Positions 32,886 through 41,639 of a stretch of 64,000 nucleotides of DNA are shown here, one piece after another. A program made the translations under genes and the position numbers. The notes under the pieces were generated by a model. The model had not been told where the DNA came from. It worked only from the letters and a program-made list of their open reading frames with translations, and made no database searches. The number at the start of each line of letters is the position of its first letter. The first letter of the stretch is position 1. Origin of the DNA: Sporichthya polymorpha DSM 43042 (GTDB lineage Bacteria; Actinomycetota; Actinomycetes; Sporichthyales; Sporichthyaceae); contig NZ_KB913029.1 of assembly GCF_000384115.1 (NCBI RefSeq), positions 3,199,057 through 3,263,056 of the forward strand, read 5' to 3'.

Positions 32886-34084
32886 GCGTGCTGCGCGGGA
32901 TCGCACGTGACCTCGGCACGGCGCTCGGGGACGGCGACGAGCAGTTCCTCGCCGACCTGTCCGCCTTCCTCGACGAGCACGCGCCGTCGCCGTTCGTCCT
33001 GCCCGACGACCCCGCCGAGCGGTTGGCGGCCCTCCGCGCGTGGCAGGCCACCCTCGACGAGGGCCGGTACGCGGCGATCACCTGGCCGGCCGAGCACGGC
33101 GGCCGGGACGCGACGTTCACCGAGCAGCTGATCTGCCACTCCGAGATGGCGCGCCGCCGGCTGCCGACCGTGCCGGGTCGGACGGGCCTGTCGATCCTCG
33201 GCCCGACGCTGATGGTGCACGGCAGTGAGGAGCAGCGCGCCACGGTGCTGCCCCGGCTGCGCCGCGGTGACGACCTGTGGTGCCAGGGCTTCTCCGAGCC
33301 CGAGGCCGGCAGCGACCTCGCGTCGCTGCGCACCTTCGGGGCGATTGACGGGAACGAGCTCGTGATCTCGGGTCAGAAGATCTGGACCTCCGGAGCCCGC
33401 GAGGCCGACGCGATGTTCGCGCTGGTCCGCACCGACCGCGACGTCCCGAAGCGGGACGGCATCTCGTACGTCCTGATCCCGATGAGCGCGCCGGGAGTGA
33501 CGGTCCGTCCGATTGAGCAGATCAGCGGCGACGCCGAGTTCAGCGAGGTCTTCCTCGACGAGGTCCGGGTGCCGCTGACGAATGTGGTCGGTGGCCTCGG
33601 CAACGGGTGGGCGGTCATGCGGACGACCCTGGCCAACGAGCGGGGCGTCCTCTTCCTCGGCCGGCAGCTCGCACTCGCGCGCCAGCTGGCGGCGATCCGC
33701 GATCGGGCCCGGACCGCGGACGCCCACACCCGCGAGCGGTACGCGCGGGCGTGGTGCGACGCGCAGCTCGTCCGGATCAACGGGCTGCGCGGGCTGGCCC
33801 GCGCGGCCGACGGGCTGGAGCCCGGACCCGAGGCGGCGATGAGCAAGCTGTTCGGGCAGGAGACCGAGAAGGCGCTCTACGAGCTGCTGCTCGACTGCTG
33901 CGGGCCGGAGGGTGTGATCGACCGCGGGCTCGACGGTCCCGGTGAGGCTGTCGACGGCGGCAAGTGGATCCTCGGCTGGCTCCGGACGCGGGCGTCGACG
34001 ATCGGCGGCGGCACCTCCGAGGTGCAGCGCAACGCCCTCGCCGAGCGGTTGCTCGGCCAGCCGCGGGACCCGTGGGCGGACTGA
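32882..34084 (+). CDS. Acyl-CoA dehydrogenase, large subunit of a FadE heterodimer
   Basis: 400 aa from GTG overlapping the ligase stop. Landmarks: ITWPAEHGGRDATFTEQLI, GFSEPEAGSDLASLRTFG, SGQKIWTSGAREADAMFALVRTD, ISGDAEFSEVFLDEVRVPLTNVVG and the terminal STIGGGTSEVQRNALAERLLGQPRD. The next gene is a divergent, shorter dehydrogenase. In actinobacteria such adjacent unlike pairs form alpha2beta2 enzymes with one active site per pair, acting on steroid or other bulky CoA thioesters. The GGTSEVQRN end marks this as the subunit that binds the FAD adenine side. Confidence 0.9.
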   Translation: MSVLRGIARDLGTALGDGDEQFLADLSAFLDEHAPSPFVLPDDPAERLAALRAWQATLDEGRYAAITWPAEHGGRDATFTEQLICHSEMARRRLPTVPGRTGLSILGPTLMVHGSEEQRATVLPRLRRGDDLWCQGFSEPEAGSDLASLRTFGAIDGNELVISGQKIWTSGAREADAMFALVRTDRDVPKRDGISYVLIPMSAPGVTVRPIEQISGDAEFSEVFLDEVRVPLTNVVGGLGNGWAVMRTTLANERGVLFLGRQLALARQLAAIRDRARTADAHTRERYARAWCDAQLVRINGLRGLARAADGLEPGPEAAMSKLFGQETEKALYELLLDCCGPEGVIDRGLDGPGEAVDGGKWILGWLRTRASTIGGGTSEVQRNALAERLLGQPRDPWAD

Positions 34085-34089
34085 CTGGC

Positions 34090-35121
34090 ATGCACTACGG
34101 ACTGACCGAGGAACAGATCTCGCTGCGGGAGATGGTCGCGCAGCTGCTGGCCGACCTCGCCGACCGGCGCGAGCGGTACGACACCGAGCTGCCGGTGGAC
34201 GCCGCGACCCCGCGCGAGGCGAAGGTGTGGGCGGCGCTGGTGGAGTCCGGCGTCGCCGCGCTCGGCGTGCCCGAGGCGCTCGGCGGGCCGGGCGGGGACG
34301 CCATCGACCAGGTCGTCGTCGCCGAGGAAATCGGCGCCGCGCTGGCGCGGGTGCCGTTCGGGTCGGCAGCCCTGGCCTCGGTGGTCCTCGGTTCGGCCCC
34401 CGACGAGGCGTTGACGGCGCGCGTGCTGGAGGGTCGGCCGCCGGCGGTCGTGCTGCCGGGGGACACGGTGGTCCTCGACGCGGCGGAGGCCGATGCGGGT
34501 CTGGTGTTCACGGGCGGCGCGCTGGTCGAGCTCGCCGGCGAGGAGTGGGCGGCGGCACGTCGCGCTCAGCCGTGCGTCGACCGGACGCGATCGATCGCGA
34601 CCGTCGCCATCCCGGCCGGGGCCGGGCGGGTGCTGCTCAACGACGCCGCGGAGTTGGGCGAGGAGGTCCGCCGGCGGCGGCAGGTGCTGCTCGCCGCGGA
34701 GTCGACCGGCGTCGCACGCTGGTGCCTCGACACGGCCTCGGCCTACGCCCGGACCCGGCAGCAGTTCGGCGTTCCGATCGGCACGTTCCAGGCGGTGAAG
34801 CACAACCTCGCCGACATGCTCGTCCGCGCCGAGAACGCGCGCAGTGCCACGTGGGGCGGGGCGTGGGCCCTGGCGCACGGGTGGCGGGACCGTGCGCTCT
34901 CGGCGGCGATGGCGAAGGCCGTCGCGACCGAGAACGCGCGGGCGGTCGCGGCGGCGGCGGTGCAGATCCACGGCGGCATCGGTGTCACTTGGGAGCACGA
35001 CCTGCACCTGTACCTGCGGCGTGCGAAGGTGAACGAGCAGCTGGGCGGGACGCCGGCGGAGCGCTTCGCGGCGCTCGCCGGCCTGCTGCTGGATGACGCA
35101 CCGTCAGGAGCTAGCGCGTGA
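34090..35121 (+). CDS. Acyl-CoA dehydrogenase, small subunit of a FadE heterodimer
   Basis: 343 aa. ATG at 34090, 5 bases after the partner stop. The N-terminal half is divergent (MHYGLTEEQISLREMVAQLLADLADRRERYD, VPEALGGPGGDAIDQVVVAEEIG). The middle beta domain is reduced. The C-terminal helices are clear: ASAYARTRQQFGVPIGTFQAVKHNLADMLV and VQIHGGIGVTWEHDLHLYLRRAKV. Partner of the preceding gene by adjacency, size and sequence type. The stop overlaps the DUF35 gene start (GTGA). Confidence 0.88.
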   Translation: MHYGLTEEQISLREMVAQLLADLADRRERYDTELPVDAATPREAKVWAALVESGVAALGVPEALGGPGGDAIDQVVVAEEIGAALARVPFGSAALASVVLGSAPDEALTARVLEGRPPAVVLPGDTVVLDAAEADAGLVFTGGALVELAGEEWAAARRAQPCVDRTRSIATVAIPAGAGRVLLNDAAELGEEVRRRRQVLLAAESTGVARWCLDTASAYARTRQQFGVPIGTFQAVKHNLADMLVRAENARSATWGGAWALAHGWRDRALSAAMAKAVATENARAVAAAAVQIHGGIGVTWEHDLHLYLRRAKVNEQLGGTPAERFAALAGLLLDDAPSGASA

Positions 35122-35525
35122 GTGAGTTCGTCGTCCGCATGCTGCCCGAGGTGGAACCGCACACCGAGCGGTTCTGGACCTCGGGTCTCGCCGGGGCACT
35201 GGCGGTTCCGCGCTGCCGCGCCTGCGGCCACCACCTGATCCCGCCCGCGCCGGTGTGTCGCCGGTGCCGGAGCACCGACCTGGAGGACGTCGCGCTCTCC
35301 GGCCGGGGCGAGGTCTACACGTTCACGGTCAACGTCCAGCCGTGGTTCCCCGACATGGAGACGCCGAACGTCCTCGCGGTCGTCGAGCTCGCCGAGGAGC
35401 CCGGGTTGCGGCTGCTGGTCACGCTCGTCGACGTCGACCCCGAGGCCGTGACGATCGGGATGCCGGTGCGGCTCGCGTTCGCCGCGGCCGGCGAGGTCGC
35501 GATCCCCTACGGGGTGCCGGCGTGA
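35118..35525 (+). CDS. DUF35 zinc-ribbon/OB-fold protein, partner of the SCP-x-type aldolase
   Basis: 135 aa. Rubredoxin-like zinc ribbon CRACGHHLIPPAPVCRRC (two Cys-x2-Cys pairs, about residues 33-50), then an OB fold (GRGEVYTFTVNVQPWFPD...LRLLVTLVDVDPEAVTIGMPVRLAF). DUF35 proteins bind and activate thiolase-like partners; in cholesterol degradation the DUF35 domain of ChsH2 is required by the aldolase Ltp2. The following gene encodes such a partner, 19 bases downstream. Confidence 0.9.
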   Translation: MSEFVVRMLPEVEPHTERFWTSGLAGALAVPRCRACGHHLIPPAPVCRRCRSTDLEDVALSGRGEVYTFTVNVQPWFPDMETPNVLAVVELAEEPGLRLLVTLVDVDPEAVTIGMPVRLAFAAAGEVAIPYGVPA

Positions 35526-35544
35526 GCGTGCGGAAGGCCCCGTC

Positions 35545-36744
35545 ATGAGGAAGGCGGAGAGCGCGGTCGCGATCACCGGCGCCGGGCAGAGCGAGGTCGG
35601 GCGGAAGCTGAACCGCAGCAGCCTGGACCTGACCTGCGAGGCGGTCAGCCGTGCGGTCGCCGACGCGGGCCTGCGCATGGAGGACATCGACGGGCTCTGC
35701 ACCTACCCCGGCGCGACCGGGATGCCGGGGCTCGGTGGGCCGGCGAGCAGCGACGTCCAGGACGCGCTCGGCCTGCAGCTGACCTGGCACAGCGGCGCGG
35801 CGGAGGGCCCGGGGCAGCTGCTCGCCGTCATGAACGCGATCCTCGCGGTGGCCGGCGGGATGGCGCGGCACGCCGTCGTCTACCGGACCGTCACCGAGGC
35901 GACGGTGCAGGGCAACGCGAAGCGCGGTGCGGTGAAACTGACGGGGCGTTCGTCGACGGGGCCCGAGGTGACCAGCGGTCCGTTCCAGTGGGTGATGCCG
36001 CCCGGCGCGTACAGCCCGGTCAACTGGCTGGCGCTGTCGGCGACGCGGTACCAGCACACGTACGGTCTGCGGCGTGAGGACCTCGGCGGCATCGCGGTCG
36101 CGGCCCGGGCTCACGCGGCGCGGAACCCGGCGGCGGTGTTCCGGCAGCCGTTGACGATGGCGGACTACCTTGCCGGCCGCATGATCTCCACCCCACTCTC
36201 GCTCTACGACTGCGACGTGCCGTGCGACGGGAGCGTCGCGATCGTGGTGTCGGCGCGCGAGGCGGCGGCGGACACCCGTCCGGTCCCGGTGTTCGTCGAG
36301 GCCATGGGAGCGGCGGTGACCGACCGGCCGCAGTGGTTCCACCGCGGCGACCTCGCGACCATGGCGTTGCACGACGTCGGCACGTCGCTGTGGGCCCGCA
36401 CCGACCTCAAGCCCTCCGACGTCGACACCGCCCAGCTCTACGACGGCTTCAGCTTCCTGACGCTGCTGTGGGTCGAGGCCCTCGGGTTCTGCGGACCGGG
36501 GGAGGGGGCGGCGTTCCTCGACGGCGGGCGCACGATGGCGCTCGACGGGTCGCTGCCGATGAACACGTCCGGCGGTCAGCTCTCCGCGGGGCGGCTGCAC
36601 GGGTACGGGCACCTGTACGAGGCGGTGCTCCAGGCCCGCGGGGACGCCGGGGCCCGGCAGGTCACCGGCGCCGAGGTGGTGCTGACCAGCGCCGGTGGCG
36701 GCCCGTTCGCCGGGGCGTTGCTGCTGACGAGGGGACATCGGTGA
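35545..36744 (+). CDS. SCP-x/Ltp2-type thiolase-fold protein lacking the catalytic Cys (probable retro-aldolase)
   Basis: 399 aa. The thiolase fold is clear, but where thiolases have N-x-x-C-x-S-G this protein has LTWHSGAAEGPGQLLAVMNAILAV with no Cys. The usual HDCF motif is AQLYDGFSFLTLLWVEALGFC, with Tyr, and the GHPxGATG loop is GGQLSAGRLHGYGHLYEAV. Those are the changes seen in Ltp2-like aldolases that split a C-C bond of a beta-hydroxyacyl-CoA. Its DUF35 partner is immediately upstream. The likely reaction is retro-aldol removal of a side chain; substrate unknown. Confidence 0.85.
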   Translation: MRKAESAVAITGAGQSEVGRKLNRSSLDLTCEAVSRAVADAGLRMEDIDGLCTYPGATGMPGLGGPASSDVQDALGLQLTWHSGAAEGPGQLLAVMNAILAVAGGMARHAVVYRTVTEATVQGNAKRGAVKLTGRSSTGPEVTSGPFQWVMPPGAYSPVNWLALSATRYQHTYGLRREDLGGIAVAARAHAARNPAAVFRQPLTMADYLAGRMISTPLSLYDCDVPCDGSVAIVVSAREAAADTRPVPVFVEAMGAAVTDRPQWFHRGDLATMALHDVGTSLWARTDLKPSDVDTAQLYDGFSFLTLLWVEALGFCGPGEGAAFLDGGRTMALDGSLPMNTSGGQLSAGRLHGYGHLYEAVLQARGDAGARQVTGAEVVLTSAGGGPFAGALLLTRGHR

Positions 36745-37892
36745 CTGAAACGTTGGACGCCTTCCGCGCCCGGGCCCGGGCGTTCCTCGACAGTCGGGCC
36801 GAGCGCGACCCGGCGCGGGCGCGGTCGGTGCTCGCGATCTTCGCCGAGCGCTCGGCCGCGGAGGACGCGGAGTGGGCGGCAGCCTGCCGCGCGTGGCAGC
36901 GCGAACTCTTCGACGCCGGGTTCGCGGGCGTCGCGTGGCCGACCGAGGTCGGTGGTCAGGGGCTCTCGCCGGCGCACGCGCACGTGTGGGCCGAGGAGCA
37001 GGCGCCGTACGTCGTCGCGCGCGGGCTCTTCGACGTCACGCTGGAGATCATCGGCCCGACGTTGTTCACCCTCGGAACCCCCGAGCAGCGCGAGCACTGC
37101 CGCGCGATGCTCCGCGGCGACGAGGTGTGGTGCCAGTTGTTCAGTGAGCCGGGCAGCGGAAGTGACCTGGCGTCACTGCGGACGCGTGCGGAGCCCGACG
37201 GCGTCGGCTGGCGCGTCACCGGCCAGAAGGTCTGGACCAGCGAGGCCAAGCACGCCCGGTACGGCTACCTGCTGGCGCGGACCTCCGTCGAGGGGCGCAA
37301 GCACGATGGGCTGACGGCGTTCCGGCTCGACCTGGACCAGCCCGGGGTGGAGGTCCGCGAGCTGCGGCAGATGACCGGCGGGTCCTCGTTCTCCGAGGTG
37401 TTCCTCGACGGTGCCCGCATCGGCCCCGCCGACGTCCTCGGCGAGGTGGGCAAGGGCTGGCGCGTGGCGATGACGACGCTCGGCTTCGAGCGGTTCTCCA
37501 GCCACGGCAAGTCGTTCCGGGCCCTCGTCGACCGCGCCCGCGACCTCGACTGGTCCGACCCGATCGCCCGCGACACCTACGTCCGCGCCGTCGTGGAGCA
37601 CCGCGTGCTCGCCGCGATGGAGGAGCAGGTGAATTCCGCGCTGCTGGCCGGGAAGTCCCCGGGGCCGGAGGCGACCCTCGCCAAGCTCGCCGTCGCCCAG
37701 CTGCTGGAGACCCTCTCCGACGCCGTCGCCGCCTCCCTCGGCCCGGTGCTCACCGCCGGCGCCGTCGACCTCGACGACGAGTGGCGCCGCCTCCTCCTCG
37801 CGAAGCCGGCCTTCCACATCGCCGGCGGGACCGACGAGATCCTCCGCACCCTCGTCGCCGAGCGCGTCCTCGGCCTCCCGCGCGGCTCCTGA
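36741..37892 (+). CDS. Acyl-CoA dehydrogenase
   Basis: 383 aa from GTG overlapping the aldolase stop. Landmarks: VAWPTEVGGQGLSPAHAHVWAEEQ, LFSEPGSGSDLASLRTRAEPDG, TGQKVWTSEAKHARYGYLLARTS, QMTGGSSFSEVFLDGARIGPADVLGEVG, FERFSSHG and the terminal HIAGGTDEILRTLVAERVLGLPRGS. It is the type that often needs a small partner; the nearest candidate is the convergent 38973 gene. The stop codon's last base is the first base of a hairpin repeat. Confidence 0.9.
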   Translation: MTETLDAFRARARAFLDSRAERDPARARSVLAIFAERSAAEDAEWAAACRAWQRELFDAGFAGVAWPTEVGGQGLSPAHAHVWAEEQAPYVVARGLFDVTLEIIGPTLFTLGTPEQREHCRAMLRGDEVWCQLFSEPGSGSDLASLRTRAEPDGVGWRVTGQKVWTSEAKHARYGYLLARTSVEGRKHDGLTAFRLDLDQPGVEVRELRQMTGGSSFSEVFLDGARIGPADVLGEVGKGWRVAMTTLGFERFSSHGKSFRALVDRARDLDWSDPIARDTYVRAVVEHRVLAAMEEQVNSALLAGKSPGPEATLAKLAVAQLLETLSDAVAASLGPVLTAGAVDLDDEWRRLLLAKPAFHIAGGTDEILRTLVAERVLGLPRGS

Positions 37893-37935
37893 CGTCCGAA
37901 GATGTGGCCGCTATAGCAGCCACATCTTCGGACGT
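37892..37935. repeat. Convergent-junction hairpin repeat, copy 3
   Basis: 44 bases with perfect 16-base arms ACGTCCGAAGATGTGG / CCACATCTTCGGACGT, identical in the arms to the copy at 23101, and loop CCGCTATAGCAG. It exactly spans the gap between two converging stops (37892 and 37939). Bidirectional terminator is the favoured reading. Confidence 0.9.
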
Positions 37936-37938
37936 CCG

Positions 37939-38961
37939 CTACGTCAGGAGGGCGTCGACGGGGCTGACGCCGGCGTCGCGGATGCGCTCCATGAACGTCT
38001 CGCCCCAGCCGAAGGCGACCTTTACCGGGCGGTCCTCCCCGTGCCGGAGGACGCGGCCGGCCTGGGCGCGGTAGCCGCCCCAGCGGGCGGCGGTGAACGG
38101 GGACATCTGACCGCCGGGCTCGAGCTCGAAGATCCAGGTCCGGCCGTCGGTCGCCTGGTAGCCGAGGCGGGCGGCCCAGTCGTCGGGGTCGGGGTCGATG
38201 CCGGGTCGGCAGGTGGCGTCCAGAACGACGGGACCGTCGGCGTTCGCGACCGCGACGAAGTTGAAGCCGTCCCGGCCGAAGCAGACCTGCCCCCACTCCA
38301 CGTCACCGTTCTCGAACTCCGCGGCCCAGGCGGTCCACGAGAGTTGCTGGCGGTTGAAGATGTGCCACTCCTTCCAGTCCGCGCCGTGGGGCCAGTAGCC
38401 GTGGTCGAGGAAGACGAATCCGTCGACCTGCTCGCCGAGGACGGTGCCGGAGATCTTGTAGAGCTCGGAGGTGTAGAAGAACGGGAGCTCGTGGTCCAGA
38501 CTCCCGATCTGGATGCCCGGGCCGACGAGGTTGCCCGACAGCTCCATCACCGTGCCCTCGCGCCAGTGCATCGCGCCGGGGGTGAGGCGGTAGTCCAGGC
38601 CCTCCTCGGGAGCGCCGCCGGCCTTGCCGAGCAGCGAGCCGTGCAGGTGGTGCTCGGAGTCGGAGTACTCGCGCTTGACCTCACCGCGGACGGTGTTCAG
38701 CGACTCCGGCGCGAGCGTGACCTTGCCGCTCTTGGTGTTCATCAGCCACAGGCCGCCGGTCATCGGGCCGCAGAACTTGCGCTCGACGATGTGCAGCGCG
38801 CCCGTCTCGTCGCGCCACCCGCCGTAGAGGTACATCGACTGCTCGGTCAGCCCGAACGGACGGGCGGTCGGACGGTGCATGTCGAGGTTCGGCGCGTAGC
38901 ACGAGACCGCGGTCGGGAAGCCGAGGTCGCCGAGGGCGGGAGCGTTGTCGAGCGTGGTCAT
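37939..38961 (-). CDS. Uncharacterised beta-rich protein, paralogue family member 2
   Basis: 340 aa. Close to the protein at 22083: MYLYGGWRDETGALHIVERKFCGPMTGGLWLM, LNTVRGEVKREYSDSEHHLHG, GNLVGPGIQIGSLDHELP, SELYKISGTVLGEQVDGFVFLDHGYW, WGQVCFGRDGFNFVAVANADGPV and RWGGYRAQAGRVLRHGEDRPVKVAFGWGETF. The strongest conservation is in Gly/Trp turns and the DHxYW and GFNF motifs, candidate ligand-site residues. ATG at 38961 follows GACGAGGAGTCTG. It follows an acyl-CoA dehydrogenase and HAD gene in a minus operon. Function unknown. Confidence 0.78.
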   Translation of the reverse strand: MTTLDNAPALGDLGFPTAVSCYAPNLDMHRPTARPFGLTEQSMYLYGGWRDETGALHIVERKFCGPMTGGLWLMNTKSGKVTLAPESLNTVRGEVKREYSDSEHHLHGSLLGKAGGAPEEGLDYRLTPGAMHWREGTVMELSGNLVGPGIQIGSLDHELPFFYTSELYKISGTVLGEQVDGFVFLDHGYWPHGADWKEWHIFNRQQLSWTAWAAEFENGDVEWGQVCFGRDGFNFVAVANADGPVVLDATCRPGIDPDPDDWAARLGYQATDGRTWIFELEPGGQMSPFTAARWGGYRAQAGRVLRHGEDRPVKVAFGWGETFMERIRDAGVSPVDALLT

Positions 38962-38972
38962 CAGACTCCTCG

Positions 38973-40040
38973 TCAGATCTGCAGGACGGTCGCCAGCTCG
39001 CGCCGGCGGGCGGCCGCGCCGCCGAAGAACGCCGCCGACGCGAGCGCCCGGCGGTAGAGCAGGTGGGCGTCGTGCTCCCAGGTGAAACCGATCCCGCCGT
39101 GGACCTGGATCAGCGCCTTCGTCGCGGACACCGCGGTCTCGGCGGCGTGCGCGGCCGCGACGGCGACGAGCTCCGCGGCGTCGGAGCGGCCCTCGTCGAC
39201 GGCGGCCGCCGCGAGGCGCACCGCGGCCTCGGCACCGACGGTCCCGGCGAGCACGCCCGCGAGCAAATGCTGGATCGCCTGCTGCGCGCCGATCGGCTTG
39301 TCGAACTGGACGCGCAGCTTCGCGTACTCCACCGCCATCGTCAGCGCGGCGCGGCAGACGCCGGCCTGCTCGGCCCCGTTCGCCAGCACCGCGAGACGAC
39401 GCCAGCGGGCGAGGCCGTCGGTCGCGTTCTCGGCGAGCACCTCGGCCGCCGCGCCGTCGAACACCACGTCGGCGCACGGGCGGGTCGGGTCGAGGGCATC
39501 GGTCGGGCGCAGGGTCACCCCGGGCTGGTCGAGGTCGACACGGACGACGCACCCGCCGGCGAGCACCACGAGCACTTCGGTGCTCCGGGCGGCCTCGGGC
39601 ACGCGGAGCACGGTGCCGGTGAGTCGCCCGTCCGCGAGCTCAAGCTCCGTCAGCGGCTCGCCGTCGTCGCCCACCGCCACGGTGGAGCGAGCAGCTCCAC
39701 CGGCGAGGAGCGGCAGCAGTTGCGTCCGGGCGGGGCCGGAAACCGTCTCCGCCACCAGTTGCCCCGCGAGGGCGACGGTCGAGAACAGCGGCTGGTCGAG
39801 CAGGACCGCGCCGGTCTCCTCGAGCAGCACGACGAGTTCCCGCTGCCCGCCACCGGCGCCGCCGTCAACCTCGGCGAACGGAAGTCCGGCGACGCCAACC
39901 TCGGCGACCAGGCGGTTCCACACGCCCTCGTCCCGGGGCTTGCCGGCCAGCGCCGTCGTCCGCACCCGGGCGAGCGGGGCGTGCGCCGCGAGCAGCGTGC
40001 GGAGCGTGGTGCGCAGGTCGTCGAGATGATCACCCGTCAC
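38973..40040 (-). CDS. Acyl-CoA dehydrogenase, small-subunit type
   Basis: 355 aa from a GTG overlapping the HAD stop (GTGA). The N-terminal two thirds is divergent with a reduced beta domain. The end is typical: AVEYAKLRVQFDKPIGAQQAIQHLLAGVLAG and IQVHGGIGFTWEHDAHLLYRRALASAAFFG. It matches the small partners of heterodimeric FadE enzymes. No large partner is in this minus operon; the converging dehydrogenase at 36741 is a plausible one. Confidence 0.87.
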   Translation of the reverse strand: MTGDHLDDLRTTLRTLLAAHAPLARVRTTALAGKPRDEGVWNRLVAEVGVAGLPFAEVDGGAGGGQRELVVLLEETGAVLLDQPLFSTVALAGQLVAETVSGPARTQLLPLLAGGAARSTVAVGDDGEPLTELELADGRLTGTVLRVPEAARSTEVLVVLAGGCVVRVDLDQPGVTLRPTDALDPTRPCADVVFDGAAAEVLAENATDGLARWRRLAVLANGAEQAGVCRAALTMAVEYAKLRVQFDKPIGAQQAIQHLLAGVLAGTVGAEAAVRLAAAAVDEGRSDAAELVAVAAAHAAETAVSATKALIQVHGGIGFTWEHDAHLLYRRALASAAFFGGAAARRRELATVLQI

Positions 40041-40669
40041 GGAGTCACCACCCCGCGGAGGAAGGCCTCGAGCCGGTCGCGCCCGTCGAACGACCACGTC
40101 AGCATCCCGAGATCCGCGGCCGGGGGCAGGTTCTCGGCGAAGTCGTCGACGTAGAGCACCTCGTCGGCAGGGAGCCCGAGGCGTTCGAGCACGAGGGCGT
40201 AGATGCGCGGGTCCGGCTTGCGGAGCCCGACCTCGCTGCTGTCGACGACCACGTCGAAACACTCCCGCGGAAGTGTCTCGCGCCAGAACACCGACTCCTT
40301 GGCGTTGTTGGTCAGCAGGCCGAGGCGTATTCCGTCGGCGTGCAGGCGGCGGACGAGGTCGACCATCGCCGGCTCCAGGTGGCCGGCGTCCTCGACCGCG
40401 GCGGCCAGGGCCCGCAGGTCCAGGCGCAGTCCGTGCGCGGCCTGCACGCGCGTCCCGACGGACTTGAGGAACTCGCGAAAGCTGATCTCGCCCCGCTCGA
40501 CCTGCGCGAACACCTCGTCGCCGCGGAAGAAGGCGCGCAGGGTCCCGTCCGGCAGGCCGAGGGAGTCGTTGAGCTCGTCGAGCGGGCCGAACACCGGAGG
40601 AGTGAGGACCCCGCCCAGGTCGAAGACCACCGCTGCAATGCGCTGTTCCACGCTCGCAGCATGGCACAT
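40037..40669 (-). CDS. HAD-superfamily hydrolase (subclass IA, epoxide-hydrolase N-domain-like)
   Basis: 210 aa from ATG at 40669; a GTG at 40651 is an alternative and neither has a clear ribosome site. Motif I is VVFDLGGVLTPP with Asp nucleophile and Gly at the usual second Asp. Motif II is LGLLTNNAKES, motif III Lys in GLRKPDPRIYAL and motif IV VDDFAENL. The LGGV/TNNA pattern is that of soluble epoxide hydrolase N-domains and of the HAD domain attached to mammalian ACAD10. Here it is translationally coupled to an acyl-CoA dehydrogenase. Confidence 0.87.
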   Translation of the reverse strand: MCHAASVEQRIAAVVFDLGGVLTPPVFGPLDELNDSLGLPDGTLRAFFRGDEVFAQVERGEISFREFLKSVGTRVQAAHGLRLDLRALAAAVEDAGHLEPAMVDLVRRLHADGIRLGLLTNNAKESVFWRETLPRECFDVVVDSSEVGLRKPDPRIYALVLERLGLPADEVLYVDDFAENLPPAADLGMLTWSFDGRDRLEAFLRGVVTP

Positions 40670-40672
40670 CAA

Positions 40673-40691
40673 GAGGAAATCATCTACAGTC
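40673..40691. promoter_or_regulatory. AATCAT-type element between HAD and BKACE genes
   Basis: GAGGAAATCATCTACAGTC sits 4 bases from the HAD start and 37 bases before the BKACE start. The core AAATCATCTACAGT differs from the 25641-25654 site by only two bases. The site would overlap the HAD promoter, and possibly the start of a leaderless HAD transcript. Confidence 0.55.
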
Positions 40692-40727
40692 GGGAGCGCC
40701 AGCCGGATCGTGGCCGAGGGAGGCTCC

Positions 40728-41639
40728 ATGGCGCTGCGGGACAGCGGCAAGGTCGTGGTCGAGGTCGGGGTCAACGAGGTCGCGACCAAGGACGAGGCCG
40801 CGGGCGTCCCGTACACCGCCGAGGAGGTCGCGGCCGACGTCGTCGCCTGCGGTCGCGCGGGCGTGACGATGGCCCACTTTCATGCGCGCCACCCGGACGG
40901 ACGGCAGGCCTTCACCGACGCCGCGATCACCGGCGACGTGCTCGCCGCCGTCGCGCGCGAGATCGATCTGCTCGCCTACCCGAGCTACAACAACGCCGAC
41001 CTGTCGGTGGTGTGGGACCTCGCGGCGAGCCGGGAACCCGAGCGCCGGCTGCAGGTCAGCCCGTTCGACCCGGTGCAGCACATCCGCCGCGTGCTCTGGC
41101 AGGAGGAGTCGAACAGCTTCGGCGTCGTCACCTTCGGCCCGGACGACCCGGCCCACAGTCGACCCCCGTACCCGCCGGAGCTCGACCGCCTCGCCGAACT
41201 CGGCCTCGTCCCGAACATCGCGATCTTCAACGTCTCGGACCTGCGGTGGACGCTGCTCGCCGCCCGCGCCGGGGTGCTGCGCCAGCCGCTGAACCTGAAG
41301 ATGTTCTTCTCCGACCGCTGGGTCAGCAACAACGAACCCGACCCGGCCGTGCTCGACTTCCTGCTGAGCCGGATCCCGGACGGCATCGACCACGAGACCG
41401 TCGTCGTCCCGTACGCGATGTCCTCCGCCGAACGCTGCGAGGCCCTCTGGGACGCCGCCCTCGAGCGCGGTCTCGGGATCCGGACCGGGCTCGGCGACAC
41501 CCCGCTGGTCCACCCGACCGCCACCAACGCCGAGCTCGCCGAACGGGCCGTCGAGCGCGTCCGCAAGCACGGCCTCGAACCCGCGACCACCGCCGAGCTG
41601 CGCGAGCGCTGCGGCCTGACCGCCGGAGCAGCGGCATGA
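40728..41639 (+). CDS. Beta-keto acid cleavage enzyme (BKACE, DUF849)
   Basis: 303 aa. ATG at 40728 follows GAGGGAGGCTCC. TIM-barrel zinc enzyme: EVGVNEVATKD near the N-terminus, the metal-binding HFHARHPDG at His50/His52, SYNNADLSVVWDLA, and GIRTGLGDTPLVHPTATNAELAERAV for the C-terminal part. BKACE enzymes condense a beta-keto acid with acetyl-CoA and split it into a CoA ester and acetoacetate. It would feed a keto acid into CoA metabolism. First gene of an eight-gene plus-strand run with 1-4 base overlaps. Confidence 0.88.
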   Translation: MALRDSGKVVVEVGVNEVATKDEAAGVPYTAEEVAADVVACGRAGVTMAHFHARHPDGRQAFTDAAITGDVLAAVAREIDLLAYPSYNNADLSVVWDLAASREPERRLQVSPFDPVQHIRRVLWQEESNSFGVVTFGPDDPAHSRPPYPPELDRLAELGLVPNIAIFNVSDLRWTLLAARAGVLRQPLNLKMFFSDRWVSNNEPDPAVLDFLLSRIPDGIDHETVVVPYAMSSAERCEALWDAALERGLGIRTGLGDTPLVHPTATNAELAERAVERVRKHGLEPATTAELRERCGLTAGAAA

